A stretch of DNA of 39,106 nt from Brevibacterium sp. S111 (GTDB lineage: Bacteria; Actinomycetota; Actinomycetes; Actinomycetales; Brevibacteriaceae): the NCBI RefSeq assembly GCF_004745075.1, contig NZ_RHFH01000021.1:1-39106 (forward strand), read 5' to 3'. The notes under the pieces were generated by a model. That model saw only the letters and a list, made by a program, of their open reading frames with translations. It searched no databases and had not been told where the DNA came from. A program made the position numbers and the translations under genes. The stretch's first letter is position 1; each line of letters starts with the position of its first letter. Positions 1-7,455 of the stretch are shown here, one piece after another.

Positions 1-8
1 GCCTTCGA

Positions 9-66
9 ACCTCGGTGACAACACCCCCCGGATCATGACGACTGGGGGCATGAATCATGCCGAGGT
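9..66. repeat. Nested inverted repeats, possible RNA structure
   Basis: Positions 9-15 (ACCTCGG) are perfectly complementary to 60-66 (CCGAGGT). Inside them a C run at 24-29 can pair with a G run at 44-48. A separate interrupted palindrome (GGCATGA, one base, TCATGCC) sits at 47-61 and competes with this fold. There is no T tract after it. It could be the end of an upstream transcript, an operator or a leader element; the sequence does not decide. The rest of 1-230 holds no recognisable gene. Confidence 0.35.
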
Positions 67-230
67 CCTCAGGCCAGCGACCCCTTCTATCCTGACGGAT
101 GTTGAGGCTACTTAAAAGGTAACGGGGTGGGGAGAGAGAAGAGCTCAGATTCCTGCCTCAGTTCGGCAACGGCTGTAGTAAGGTAGCAGCGGAATCGGTC
201 ATTGATGCAGAAAGGGCTGCCACGTCGTCT

Positions 231-992
231 ATGAGTACACCGAATCCGGGGCATGGGCAGAGGAACTGGTCAGAAGCCTGGCCTGCTCCCGCGATGTCGC
301 TGACGGGTCACTCTCATTCTGAGTGGGGACATGCGCTCGGTCATCTGCCGACCGAAGACCCACGCGAGATTGCCGCACGGGCAAGGGAGGACTTGCTCCG
401 TCGCCGGCGCGCAACGGATCGCGCTTCCTTGATAGGGTCGCATCCGCTGGAACGGAATGGGCACGGGAAAGCATTCGATGTTGCACGGAACTATCCCGGG
501 ACCTACCGCTCTGCGCGAGATCTGCAAGTGAATGTGTTTGGTGTGCCTAAGCGTCCCTTCGAGGTCATCACCGCCTCGGTGCTGGGGTTCATTGCTCCGT
601 TCTTCGTTCTTGCGGCTCTCGTCTGGATGGCCTTCACCGGTGGGCGAGCGTTCCGGATCGTCGGCTGGGTGCTGCGAAAGATCGGAGACCTGACGGATAC
701 AGCGGTACTGTCCTGGGCCGGCGATCTATCGAGTGGAATCGCCACGGGGATCGTCGCAATCGCGTTTGTGGTCGGCCTCATCGTGATTGTGGGCTTCACG
801 GCCTATGCATGGCGTCTGGCCGTCGGTCGTGGGCGTGCTCGTTGGGTGGCAATGGGATGTCTTGGCCTGGCCTTCGTGGTGATGACCCCGCTCAATCCGC
901 TGTTGATCGGCTGCTTTCTGCTGTTCGGCACTGCGAGCATAGTGTTCGCCTTCTTGCCCCGCTCCTCGGCGTGGTTTGCCCGCGGCCGGTGA
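231..992 (+). CDS. Unrecognised multi-pass membrane protein
   Basis: A 253-residue protein I cannot assign to a family. The first 110 residues are hydrophilic and arginine-rich, with a basic stretch near residues 50-65 ([16 protein letters not shown]). This is followed by hydrophobic segments at about 112-135, 170-195 and 207-243, so a cytoplasmic N-terminal region and three or four membrane spans are likely. The ATG at 231 is the first in this frame; an AAAGGG lies about 14 bases upstream, further than usual, so the start is uncertain. It converges on the DUF4870 gene. Codon use is less GC-biased than in the housekeeping genes, which suggests a lineage-specific gene. No function can be given. 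Confidence 0.65.
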   Translation: MSTPNPGHGQRNWSEAWPAPAMSLTGHSHSEWGHALGHLPTEDPREIAARAREDLLRRRRATDRASLIGSHPLERNGHGKAFDVARNYPGTYRSARDLQVNVFGVPKRPFEVITASVLGFIAPFFVLAALVWMAFTGGRAFRIVGWVLRKIGDLTDTAVLSWAGDLSSGIATGIVAIAFVVGLIVIVGFTAYAWRLAVGRGRARWVAMGCLGLAFVVMTPLNPLLIGCFLLFGTASIVFAFLPRSSAWFARGR

Positions 993-1041
993 TCGGACCA
1001 GGCAACACCATTGGGCGCCGTCGGTCAGGACGTCGGACGGG

Positions 1042-1683
1042 TCATTTGACCATCGAAATCGCCAGGGGGATCCTGTAGCCCTGGCCGCGATTGGCGGCGA
1101 TAGCGCCATTGATGTGGAAGACGATGTTAACGATTGCCGCAGCCAGAAGAATCAGCAGGCCGACTCCCGTCAATGTGAATATTGAACCGATGAAGAAGAT
1201 CGGGAACAAAGTCAGTTCGAAATTCAACGACTGGCGGGCATGTTCGCGAACGAACGGGGACTCGTCCTTCTTGACGAGGAAGAGGATGAGCGGCAGTAGC
1301 CAGCCCAGCAGGATGGATCCGATATGGGTCCAGACTGCAGTACTGCGGTCCGAGGGTGGTGTTTGCCAGAACCCTTCGGACCCGGTGCCGAAGGCTTGCG
1401 GCGGCAACAGCCGTGAGTCGTACAGCGCCTGGTCAGCTGCCGGGCCGTGGGCGCCTGGTGAGACCGAGTAGCTCTGCGGCACACCGTATGACGGTTGGGA
1501 ACCATAAGGCTGCTGGGAACCATAAGGCTGCTGGGAACCGTATGACGGCTGGGAACCATAAGGCTGCTGGGAACCGTATGACGGTTGGGAACCATAAGGC
1601 GGTTGGAGTCCGGGTGCCTCAGGGTAATTCGGCGGCATCGGTCGCGGGTGGCTGTTGTCGGGCTGCTGGGGATTCTGTGTCAT
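1042..1683 (-). CDS. DUF4870 domain membrane protein with PYG-repeat N-terminus
   Basis: A 213-residue protein in two parts. Residues about 1-75 are proline, glutamine, tyrosine and glycine rich, with a six-residue unit alternating GSQQPY and GSQPSY. Residues about 105-213 match the DUF4870 pattern: an amphipathic opening (DRSTAVWTHIGSILLGW), a conserved charged loop (KKDESPFVREHARQSLNFEL) and two further hydrophobic spans, ending close to the membrane (GQGYRIPLAISMV). The start at 1683 is chosen over an in-frame ATG at 1734 because AAGGAAG lies five bases before it. DUF4870 proteins are small membrane proteins of unknown function; the repetitive cytoplasmic tail is common in actinobacterial versions. 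Confidence 0.85.
   Translation of the reverse strand: MTQNPQQPDNSHPRPMPPNYPEAPGLQPPYGSQPSYGSQQPYGSQPSYGSQQPYGSQQPYGSQPSYGVPQSYSVSPGAHGPAADQALYDSRLLPPQAFGTGSEGFWQTPPSDRSTAVWTHIGSILLGWLLPLILFLVKKDESPFVREHARQSLNFELTLFPIFFIGSIFTLTGVGLLILLAAAIVNIVFHINGAIAANRGQGYRIPLAISMVK
1483..1604 (-). repeat. 18-bp tandem repeats encoding GSQQPY/GSQPSY
   Basis: About seven copies of an 18-base unit (plus-strand form close to GGGAACCATAAGGCTGCT) lie in the 5' part of the DUF4870 gene. Two unit types alternate, reading GSQQPY and GSQPSY on the coding strand. The copies are nearly identical, so the copy number may vary by slippage without breaking the frame. Confidence 0.85.
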
Positions 1684-1788
1684 GAGCTTCCTTTCGATTC
1701 CTCCAGTCATCCACGTTACCGCAGATGTTGTCAACGCAGACTGTGTTGTCGACTTGCGTCGTCATCCTCCGTGCCTCGGGCGCCCCGA

Positions 1789-2649
1789 TCAGCCGACAGT
1801 GACGAAGTCGATGAGCTCCTCGACCCGGCCCGACAGCGTCGGTTCGACATCGGCGATCGTCGTCACCTTTCCGAGGATGCGCACCCATCCGCGCGCGACA
1901 TCGCGGTGATCGGCATGCGGCCAACCGATCCGACGCAGGATCCCCGTCTTCCAATCCTCTCCGCGAGGGACGACCGGCCACTCTCTGATGCCGACGACAT
2001 GGGGTTTGACCGCCTGCCAGATGTCGACATAGGGATGACCGATGATGTGGACGACGTCGCGGTAGCGCGGATCGGCGCGTACCGCCTCGGCGATCTTCGA
2101 CTCCTTTGTTCCATCGACCAGGTGGTCGGCGAGGACGCCGACCCGATGCTCGCGATCCGGACCGAAGGCCGCGAGTTTGTCGGCGACGTCATCGAGGCCG
2201 CCGAGGGGTTCGACGACCACGCCTTCGATGCGCAGATCATCACCCCAGATCTTCTCGACCAATTCGGCATCGTGCTTGCCCTCGACCCAGATGCGCGACC
2301 CACGTGCCACCCGCGCTTTGGCACCTGCCACCGCACGCGAGCCGGAAGCCGTTCGCCCGGGGGCCTGCGCTTTCTTCTTCGTCGGCAGCCGCAGATCGAC
2401 CGGTTGCCCTTCCAGCAGGAAGCCCGGGCCCAGGGGGAACGCATGCACCCGGCCGTTGCGGTCCTCGAGATTGACGACGACACCGGCCGTGGTCTTCTCC
2501 GCTCCGACGACCGCACCGACATATCCGCTCATCGCATCTTCGAGCACCATGCCCAGGCCGAGTTCGACCGGGCGGGACTTCTTCGGACGGTGAGACGACG
2601 GTGAGGAGCCGGAGAGCACATCGGGGCCATAGCGATCAAAAACATTCAC
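1789..2649 (-). CDS. DUF3097 family protein
   Basis: A 286-residue actinobacterial protein of the DUF3097 family. The family hallmark near the N-terminus (FDRYGPDVLSG) is present, followed by a small beta-rich region (residues about 40-90). From about residue 115 there is a Toprim-like stretch: RIWVEGKHDAELVEKIWGDD, then the GVLADHLVDGTKE and HIIGHPYVDIWQAV segments typical of this family. The function is not established; the Toprim-like acidic motif hints at nucleic-acid or nucleotide chemistry (inference). The GTG at 2649 is preferred over the ATG at 2745, because the family starts just before the FDRYG motif and the longer version would run across the CIRCE region. A weak GGGTGG lies six bases upstream. 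It diverges from hrcA. Confidence 0.85.
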   Translation of the reverse strand: MNVFDRYGPDVLSGSSPSSHRPKKSRPVELGLGMVLEDAMSGYVGAVVGAEKTTAGVVVNLEDRNGRVHAFPLGPGFLLEGQPVDLRLPTKKKAQAPGRTASGSRAVAGAKARVARGSRIWVEGKHDAELVEKIWGDDLRIEGVVVEPLGGLDDVADKLAAFGPDREHRVGVLADHLVDGTKESKIAEAVRADPRYRDVVHIIGHPYVDIWQAVKPHVVGIREWPVVPRGEDWKTGILRRIGWPHADHRDVARGWVRILGKVTTIADVEPTLSGRVEELIDFVTVG

Positions 2650-2710
2650 GGGACACCACCCTAATGAAGGAGCGTCGGGGTCGCGCGCAGACCCGCGGGA
2701 CACCCCTGAA

Positions 2711-2739
2711 ATGAAATCAGCGGTCGAGAGGCGTAGAAT
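2711..2739 (+). promoter_or_regulatory. Probable hrcA-dnaJ promoter
   Basis: TAGAAT at 2734-2739 fits the actinobacterial -10 pattern TANNNT. ATGAAA at 2711-2716 lies 17 bases upstream as a weak -35. The -10 touches the first base of the CIRCE inverted repeat, so a repressor bound there would block RNA polymerase. The match is by eye. Confidence 0.5.
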
Positions 2740-2765
2740 TGGCACTCAGTCGCAATGAGTGCCAG
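2739..2765 (+). promoter_or_regulatory. CIRCE operator (HrcA binding site)
   Basis: TTGGCACTC at 2739-2747, nine spacer bases, then GAGTGCCAG at 2757-2765. The arms are complementary at 8 of 9 positions and match the consensus TTAGCACTC-N9-GAGTGCTAA except for a change at the third and outermost positions. It lies 58 bases before the hrcA start. HrcA is known to bind this element and repress heat-shock operons, so hrcA-dnaJ is expected to be autoregulated. Confidence 0.93.
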
Positions 2766-2823
2766 TTCGGGCATGCGGAGACCGACACGGGCACCGGGAA
2801 CAGAGGCGGGGAGGAGGTCCGCG

Positions 2824-3867
2824 ATGAACGACAGCAGACGAGCACAGGTACTGCGCGCCATCGTCGAGGACTTCGTCGCCACCAACGAACCCGTGGGATC
2901 GAAGGCGATCGTGCAGCGGCACACCCTCGGCGTCTCACCGGCGACGATCCGCAACGACATGGCCCAGCTCGAACACGAGGGCTACATCGCCCAACCGCAC
3001 ACTTCGGCGGGCCGGATCCCCACCGACCTCGGATACCGGATGTTCGTCGACTGCATCGACGAGTTCAAACCGCTGACCGGTGCCGAACGCAGTGCGATCT
3101 TCCAGCTCATCGACGGTGAAGTCGACCTCGACGGAATGCTCGACCGCACCGTACGCGTGCTGTCGGGGCTGACCCACCAGGTCGCCCTCATCCAATACCC
3201 GACGGTGTCCCGCGCCCGGATCAAGCACGTCGAGATCGTCGGCCTCGGACCGGGGCGGATCCTCGTCGTCCTCATCACCGACGCCGGACAGGTCGAACAG
3301 AAGTCCATCATCACCCCGACGCCGGTCGATGACGACGCCGTCCGCGGCCTGCGCGACCAGATCAACGCCGAGTTCGCCGGCCGCAAGCTCTCGCAGGTCC
3401 TCGGTTCCGCCCCCGGCGCCGAGGCGGCCGCGACTCCCGATCCTGCCGAGCCCGGGGCCCTCGACGATTCCGGACTGCAGCAGGTCCGCGCCGCCGTCGT
3501 CGACCTCGTCGCCGCCACTCGTGAAGAGCGCATCATCATGGCCGGCACCGCGAACCTCGCACGCTCCGGACGTGAGTTCGGTGAGAAGATGGGCCCGATC
3601 CTCGAGGCCTTCGAAGAACAGGTGGTCCTCCTCAAGCTGCTCACCTCGATGGCCGAAGACCAAGAGGAGATCAGTGTGCGCATCGGGCGTGAGAATACTC
3701 ACGAATCATTGAGTTCGACTTCTGTCGTGGCCGCCGAATATGGTCATGAGGCGGGTTCCTCGGCCAGACTGGCGGTGCTCGGCCCGACCAGAATGGATTA
3801 TCCGACGACGATCTCGGCTGTCCGGGCCGTCGCGAAGTACGTGTCCTCGATCCTCGATCGAGGGTAG
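2824..3867 (+). CDS. hrcA: Heat-inducible transcription repressor HrcA
   Basis: A 347-residue repressor of class I heat-shock genes. The N-terminal winged helix (residues about 1-75) contains the family segments LRAIVEDFVATNEPVGSK and GVSPATIRNDMAQLE, followed by GYIAQPHTSAGRIPTDLGYR. A GAF-like domain follows, with a dimerisation insert, and the C-terminus contains the usual GPTRMDYPTTISAVRAVAKY. The ATG at 2824 has AGGAGG seven bases upstream, so the longer in-frame start at 2755, inside the CIRCE element, is rejected. Residues about 205-225 form an Ala/Pro/Glu-rich insert. It is cotranscribed with dnaJ, 129 bases downstream. The protein normally needs GroEL to stay active (family knowledge); no groEL is in the window. 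Confidence 0.97.
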   Translation: MNDSRRAQVLRAIVEDFVATNEPVGSKAIVQRHTLGVSPATIRNDMAQLEHEGYIAQPHTSAGRIPTDLGYRMFVDCIDEFKPLTGAERSAIFQLIDGEVDLDGMLDRTVRVLSGLTHQVALIQYPTVSRARIKHVEIVGLGPGRILVVLITDAGQVEQKSIITPTPVDDDAVRGLRDQINAEFAGRKLSQVLGSAPGAEAAATPDPAEPGALDDSGLQQVRAAVVDLVAATREERIIMAGTANLARSGREFGEKMGPILEAFEEQVVLLKLLTSMAEDQEEISVRIGRENTHESLSSTSVVAAEYGHEAGSSARLAVLGPTRMDYPTTISAVRAVAKYVSSILDRG

Positions 3868-3996
3868 GGCCGCTGAAGACGAAGAGCTGGAGGCGCCCGA
3901 ATCAGGGCGAGACCATATCGGTGAGGACTGCGTGGAAGCGCGGTCGCCACCACCAAGAACTGAGAAGACCACTACGTCAGGGAGAGAGAAGTTTCT

Positions 3997-5112
3997 GTGG
4001 CCGATCACTATGAAACACTCGGAGTGTCCAAAGATGCTTCCGCGGCTGAGATCAAGTCGTCGTACCGGAAGCTGGCACGCAAGTACCACCCGGACGTCAA
4101 CCCCGGTCACGAAGACGAATTCAAGGCCATCTCACTGGCCTACGATGTGCTCTCCGACCCGGAGAAGCGGCGCAACTACGACATGGGCGGCGGCGAGAAC
4201 GGTCAGGGCTTCCCGGCCGGCGGCGGCTTCGGCGGCTTCGGAGACATCTTCGAAACCTTCTTCGGCGGCGGAGGGGGACAGGCCGCCGGTCCGATCCCAC
4301 GCACCCAGCGCGGCAAGGACGCCCTCGTCGGAGTCAGCATCGACCTCAAGACTGCGGCCTTCGGCGGCACCGTCGATCTCGATGTGACCACCGCCGTCGT
4401 CTGCGACACGTGCTCCGGTGCCGGCACCCAGGAAGGCACGAAGATCGAGACCTGCAGCCTGTGCCACGGCGCCGGCAGCGTCCAGCGCATGACCCGCACC
4501 CTGCTGGGCCAGATGGTCACGAACCAGACCTGCAACTCCTGCCACGGATTCGGCACCGTCATCCCGAGCCCCTGCCTCAACTGCCAGGGCGACGGCCGCG
4601 TGCGCAAACAGCGGACCATGAAGATCCGCATCCCCGCCGGAGTCTCCGACGGCACCCGCATCCAGCTGTCCAGCCAGGGCGAAGTCGGACCCGGCGGCGG
4701 CCCCGCCGGCGACCTCTTCGTCGAGGTCATGGTCACCCGCCACGAGGTCTTCCACCGCGACGGCGACAACTTCCGTGCCGCGGTGTCCGTGCCGATGACC
4801 GCGGCCACCCTGGGAGCGACGATTCCGTTCGAGACCTTCGACGGCACCCAGGACCTCAACATCGCCCCGGGCACCCAGTCGGGCACGGTCGTCAAACTCG
4901 CCGGACTCGGCGCGGCCCGCCTGCGCTCGGAGACTCGTGGCGACCTGCTCATCACCGTCGACGTGCTCACTCCCGACAAGCTCGACGACGAGCAGCGCGA
5001 GCTGCTCGAGAAGCTGGCACAGCTGCGAGGGGAAGAAGCCCCCCGCGCGCAGATCACCACCGAGAGCCGCGGCGTGTTCTCCCGCATGCGCGAAAGGTTC
5101 GCCGGTCGGTGA
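3997..5112 (+). CDS. dnaJ: Chaperone protein DnaJ
   Basis: A 371-residue type I Hsp40 that delivers clients to DnaK and stimulates its ATPase. The domains in order are: the J domain (residues 1-65), with HPD in KYHPDVNPG; a Gly/Phe-rich linker (about 66-100); the zinc-binding region, with four CxxCxGxG repeats ([32 protein letters not shown]); and the two-part C-terminal substrate domain. It starts with GTG, preceded by GGGAGAGAGAAG. It follows hrcA in the same operon and overlaps rsmE by 4 bp. This is the hrcA-linked paralogue (often called dnaJ2 in actinobacteria), as opposed to the one next to dnaK and grpE. Confidence 0.97.
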   Translation: MADHYETLGVSKDASAAEIKSSYRKLARKYHPDVNPGHEDEFKAISLAYDVLSDPEKRRNYDMGGGENGQGFPAGGGFGGFGDIFETFFGGGGGQAAGPIPRTQRGKDALVGVSIDLKTAAFGGTVDLDVTTAVVCDTCSGAGTQEGTKIETCSLCHGAGSVQRMTRTLLGQMVTNQTCNSCHGFGTVIPSPCLNCQGDGRVRKQRTMKIRIPAGVSDGTRIQLSSQGEVGPGGGPAGDLFVEVMVTRHEVFHRDGDNFRAAVSVPMTAATLGATIPFETFDGTQDLNIAPGTQSGTVVKLAGLGAARLRSETRGDLLITVDVLTPDKLDDEQRELLEKLAQLRGEEAPRAQITTESRGVFSRMRERFAGR

Positions 5113-5861
5113 GTCTTCCCGTCTTCCGCTCCGCCCTGGCCGCCGAGGCGGTCATCGGTCAGGTCCTCACCCTCGGTGAGGACGTGGCCGGACATGCGGT
5201 GCGGGTGCGACGGATCGGACCCGGTGAGCAGATCGACATCGTCAACGGGGCCGGTGCGCGAGCTCGTGGCACCGTCACGACCGCTTCACCGACGGACATC
5301 GCCATCGACGTCACCGCGGTGACGACGGAACCGCGGCCGGCTCCGCGGCTCGTTCTCGTCCAAGCCCTGGCCAAGGGCGACCGTGACCTGCAGGCCATCG
5401 AAACGGCCACGGAGATCGGGGTCGACGATGTCATCCCCTGGGCCGCCGAACGCTCGATCGCCGACTGGCCGGCGAAGAAGCGGGAGAAGATCGCCGCGAA
5501 ATGGGAGAACCTGCTCAACGCCGCCTCCCTCCAAGCCCGGCGCTCCCACTTCCCGCAGCTGCACGAACTCGTTCGCGGCACGTCCCTGGCCCAGCGGCTC
5601 TCTGCTGCCGATGCGGTCTTCGTCCTCCACGAGACCGCGGAAGCGAAGCTGTCCACGGCACTCGAAGAGGTGGCGGCAGGGGAGGCACCCGAGCGCATCG
5701 TCTTCGTCGTCGGACCCGAGGGCGGTATCAGCGACAGCGAACTTGCGGCACTGAAAGACCGCGGGGCCACACCCGTGCTGCTGGGTCCGACCATCCTGCG
5801 CTCCTCGTCGGCGGGATCCGCCGGCCTCGTCATGGCTCAGAATTCATTGGGCCGTTGGTGA
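5109..5861 (+). CDS. rsmE: 16S rRNA m3U1498 methyltransferase RsmE
   Basis: A 250-residue SPOUT-class enzyme that methylates N3 of U1498 in 16S rRNA using S-adenosylmethionine. An N-terminal PUA-like barrel (residues 1-75, starting [15 protein letters not shown]) is followed by the knotted domain. That domain has [26 protein letters not shown], and the cofactor-binding knot [17 protein letters not shown] and [12 protein letters not shown]. The GTG at 5109 shares GTGA with the dnaJ stop, so translation is coupled to dnaJ; much longer open frames upstream in this phase are shadows of dnaJ. dnaJ-rsmE-phoH-ybeY is a common actinobacterial order. Confidence 0.96.
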   Translation: MSLPVFRSALAAEAVIGQVLTLGEDVAGHAVRVRRIGPGEQIDIVNGAGARARGTVTTASPTDIAIDVTAVTTEPRPAPRLVLVQALAKGDRDLQAIETATEIGVDDVIPWAAERSIADWPAKKREKIAAKWENLLNAASLQARRSHFPQLHELVRGTSLAQRLSAADAVFVLHETAEAKLSTALEEVAAGEAPERIVFVVGPEGGISDSELAALKDRGATPVLLGPTILRSSSAGSAGLVMAQNSLGRW

Positions 5862-5916
5862 GCCATCGGACTAGGATGGAAGCACACTCCGGCGTCGCCG
5901 GTGACGGCACGCTCGC

Positions 5917-6969
5917 ATGCAAAGGAACATTCTGGACATCACCCACCCCACCCCGAACCCTGTGAACACTCCCGACTCTCACGCGGCAGACACCGACGCC
6001 CAGGCAGACTCTCATGCCGCTGACTCCGTACGCCTCGTCATTCCCGACTCGATCGACCTCGTCGAATTCTTCGGGCCCGGGGAATCGAACCTGCGCACCC
6101 TCGAGAAGTCATTCGACGACCTCGACATCCACGTGCGCGCCAACCAGGTCCAGGCCGCCGGGGATCCGAACCGGGTCCAAGCCTTCGTCAGCGTCATCGG
6201 GGAGCTGAAGAAGCTCCACGCCGCCGGTCATCGGATCAACGATGAGACGATCGAACGGGTCACGAAGTTCTCCTCCGAAGGGGCGGCCGCCTCGGCGGTG
6301 CTGGGCACGAACATCCTCTCCACACGCGGAAAGTCGATCCGCCCGAAGACGATGGGCCAGCACGACTACGTCAAAGCCATCCGCAACCACACGATCACCT
6401 TCGGCATCGGCCCCGCCGGCACCGGCAAGACGTACCTGGCGATGGCGATGGCCGTCAACGCCCTCCAGCACAAAGAGGTCTCGCGGATCATCCTCACCCG
6501 GCCCGCCGTCGAAGCCGGCGAATCCCTCGGCTACCTGCCGGGCACCCTGAACGAGAAGATCGACCCATATGTGCGACCGCTCTACGATGCGCTCCACGAT
6601 ATGGTCGACCCGGAATCGATCCCGCTGCTCATCGAGACCGGCACGATCGAGGTCGCACCCCTGGCGTACATGCGCGGACGGACTCTCAACGATGCCTTCG
6701 TCATCCTCGACGAAGCGCAGAACACGACGGCCGAGCAGATGAAGATGTTCCTCACCCGCCTCGGCTTCGGCTCCCGGATGGTCGTTACCGGTGACATCTC
6801 CCAGATCGACCTGCCGGGCAAGACCCGCAGCGGACTCAAGGTCGTGCGCGACATCCTCGACGGGATCGAGGACCTGCAGTTCTGCGAACTGGGCAGCAAG
6901 GACGTCGTCCGGCATTCGCTGGTGACGAAGATCGTCGAAGCCTACGACCTGTGGGGAAGTGCCGAATGA
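5917..6969 (+). CDS. phoH: PhoH family P-loop ATPase
   Basis: A 350-residue PhoH-like protein, an RNA-linked ATPase whose gene usually precedes ybeY; it is thought to work in ribosome or RNA metabolism. The Walker A motif GPAGTGKT is at about residues 165-172 and the Walker B motif FVILDEAQNTT at about 263-273. A later TGDISQIDLPG segment is typical of the family. An N-terminal KH-like region covers about 50-110. The first 40 residues are a low-complexity tail with a repeated (D)SHAAD. The start is uncertain: the ATG at 5917 has no clear ribosome binding site, and a GTG at 5962 is also possible. It overlaps ybeY by 4 bp. A TAGGAT at 5872-5877 could be a -10 element. Confidence 0.93.
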   Translation: MQRNILDITHPTPNPVNTPDSHAADTDAQADSHAADSVRLVIPDSIDLVEFFGPGESNLRTLEKSFDDLDIHVRANQVQAAGDPNRVQAFVSVIGELKKLHAAGHRINDETIERVTKFSSEGAAASAVLGTNILSTRGKSIRPKTMGQHDYVKAIRNHTITFGIGPAGTGKTYLAMAMAVNALQHKEVSRIILTRPAVEAGESLGYLPGTLNEKIDPYVRPLYDALHDMVDPESIPLLIETGTIEVAPLAYMRGRTLNDAFVILDEAQNTTAEQMKMFLTRLGFGSRMVVTGDISQIDLPGKTRSGLKVVRDILDGIEDLQFCELGSKDVVRHSLVTKIVEAYDLWGSAE

Positions 6970-7454
6970 ACACCGAGATCCTCAACGAGACCGACGCCGA
7001 GGTGGACCTCGACGAGGTCGTGGCCCTGACCGAGTACCTCGGGGAGGCCCTGCACATGCATCCCGGTGCGGAACTGGCCGTGACCATGGTCGATACCGCA
7101 GCGATGTCCGAACTCCACGTCACGTGGATGGACCTCGAAGGTCCGACCGACGTCATGTCCTTCCCCATGGACCAGCTCCACCAAGGAGAGCCGGACAAAC
7201 CGACCGAAGGTCAGATGGGTGACATCATCATCTGCCCCGAGGTGGCCGCCGCCCAAGCCGACGCCGCCGGCCATTCGACAATGGACGAGATCCTGCTGCT
7301 CACGGTGCACGGATTCCTCCACCTCCTCGGCTACGACCACGGTGAGCCCGAAGCGCGGGAGGAGATGTTCGCCCTGCAGCGGCATCTGCTGCTGACCTTC
7401 TTCGCCGCTCGCTACGACGGTCGCACCGACATTCCCACCCCCACCGAGGTCTGA
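6966..7454 (+). CDS. ybeY: rRNA maturation RNase YbeY
   Basis: A 162-residue metal-dependent endoribonuclease needed for 16S rRNA 3'-end maturation and 70S quality control. The zinc-binding motif H-x3-H-x5-H is complete in HGFLHLLGYDH (residues about 115-125), and the family segment PTDVMSFPMD lies around 60. The ATG at 6966 overlaps the phoH stop as ATGA and has GGGGAAG six bases upstream, so the longer frame from 6951 is not used. The gene after it starts 2 bases beyond the stop. Confidence 0.97.
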   Translation: MNTEILNETDAEVDLDEVVALTEYLGEALHMHPGAELAVTMVDTAAMSELHVTWMDLEGPTDVMSFPMDQLHQGEPDKPTEGQMGDIIICPEVAAAQADAAGHSTMDEILLLTVHGFLHLLGYDHGEPEAREEMFALQRHLLLTFFAARYDGRTDIPTPTEV

Positions 7455-7455
7455 G

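Noticed and set aside
2755..2823. Upstream start of hrcA at 2755
   Set aside because: It lies within the CIRCE operator and would precede the expected transcript start region; the ATG at 2824 has a strong AGGAGG.
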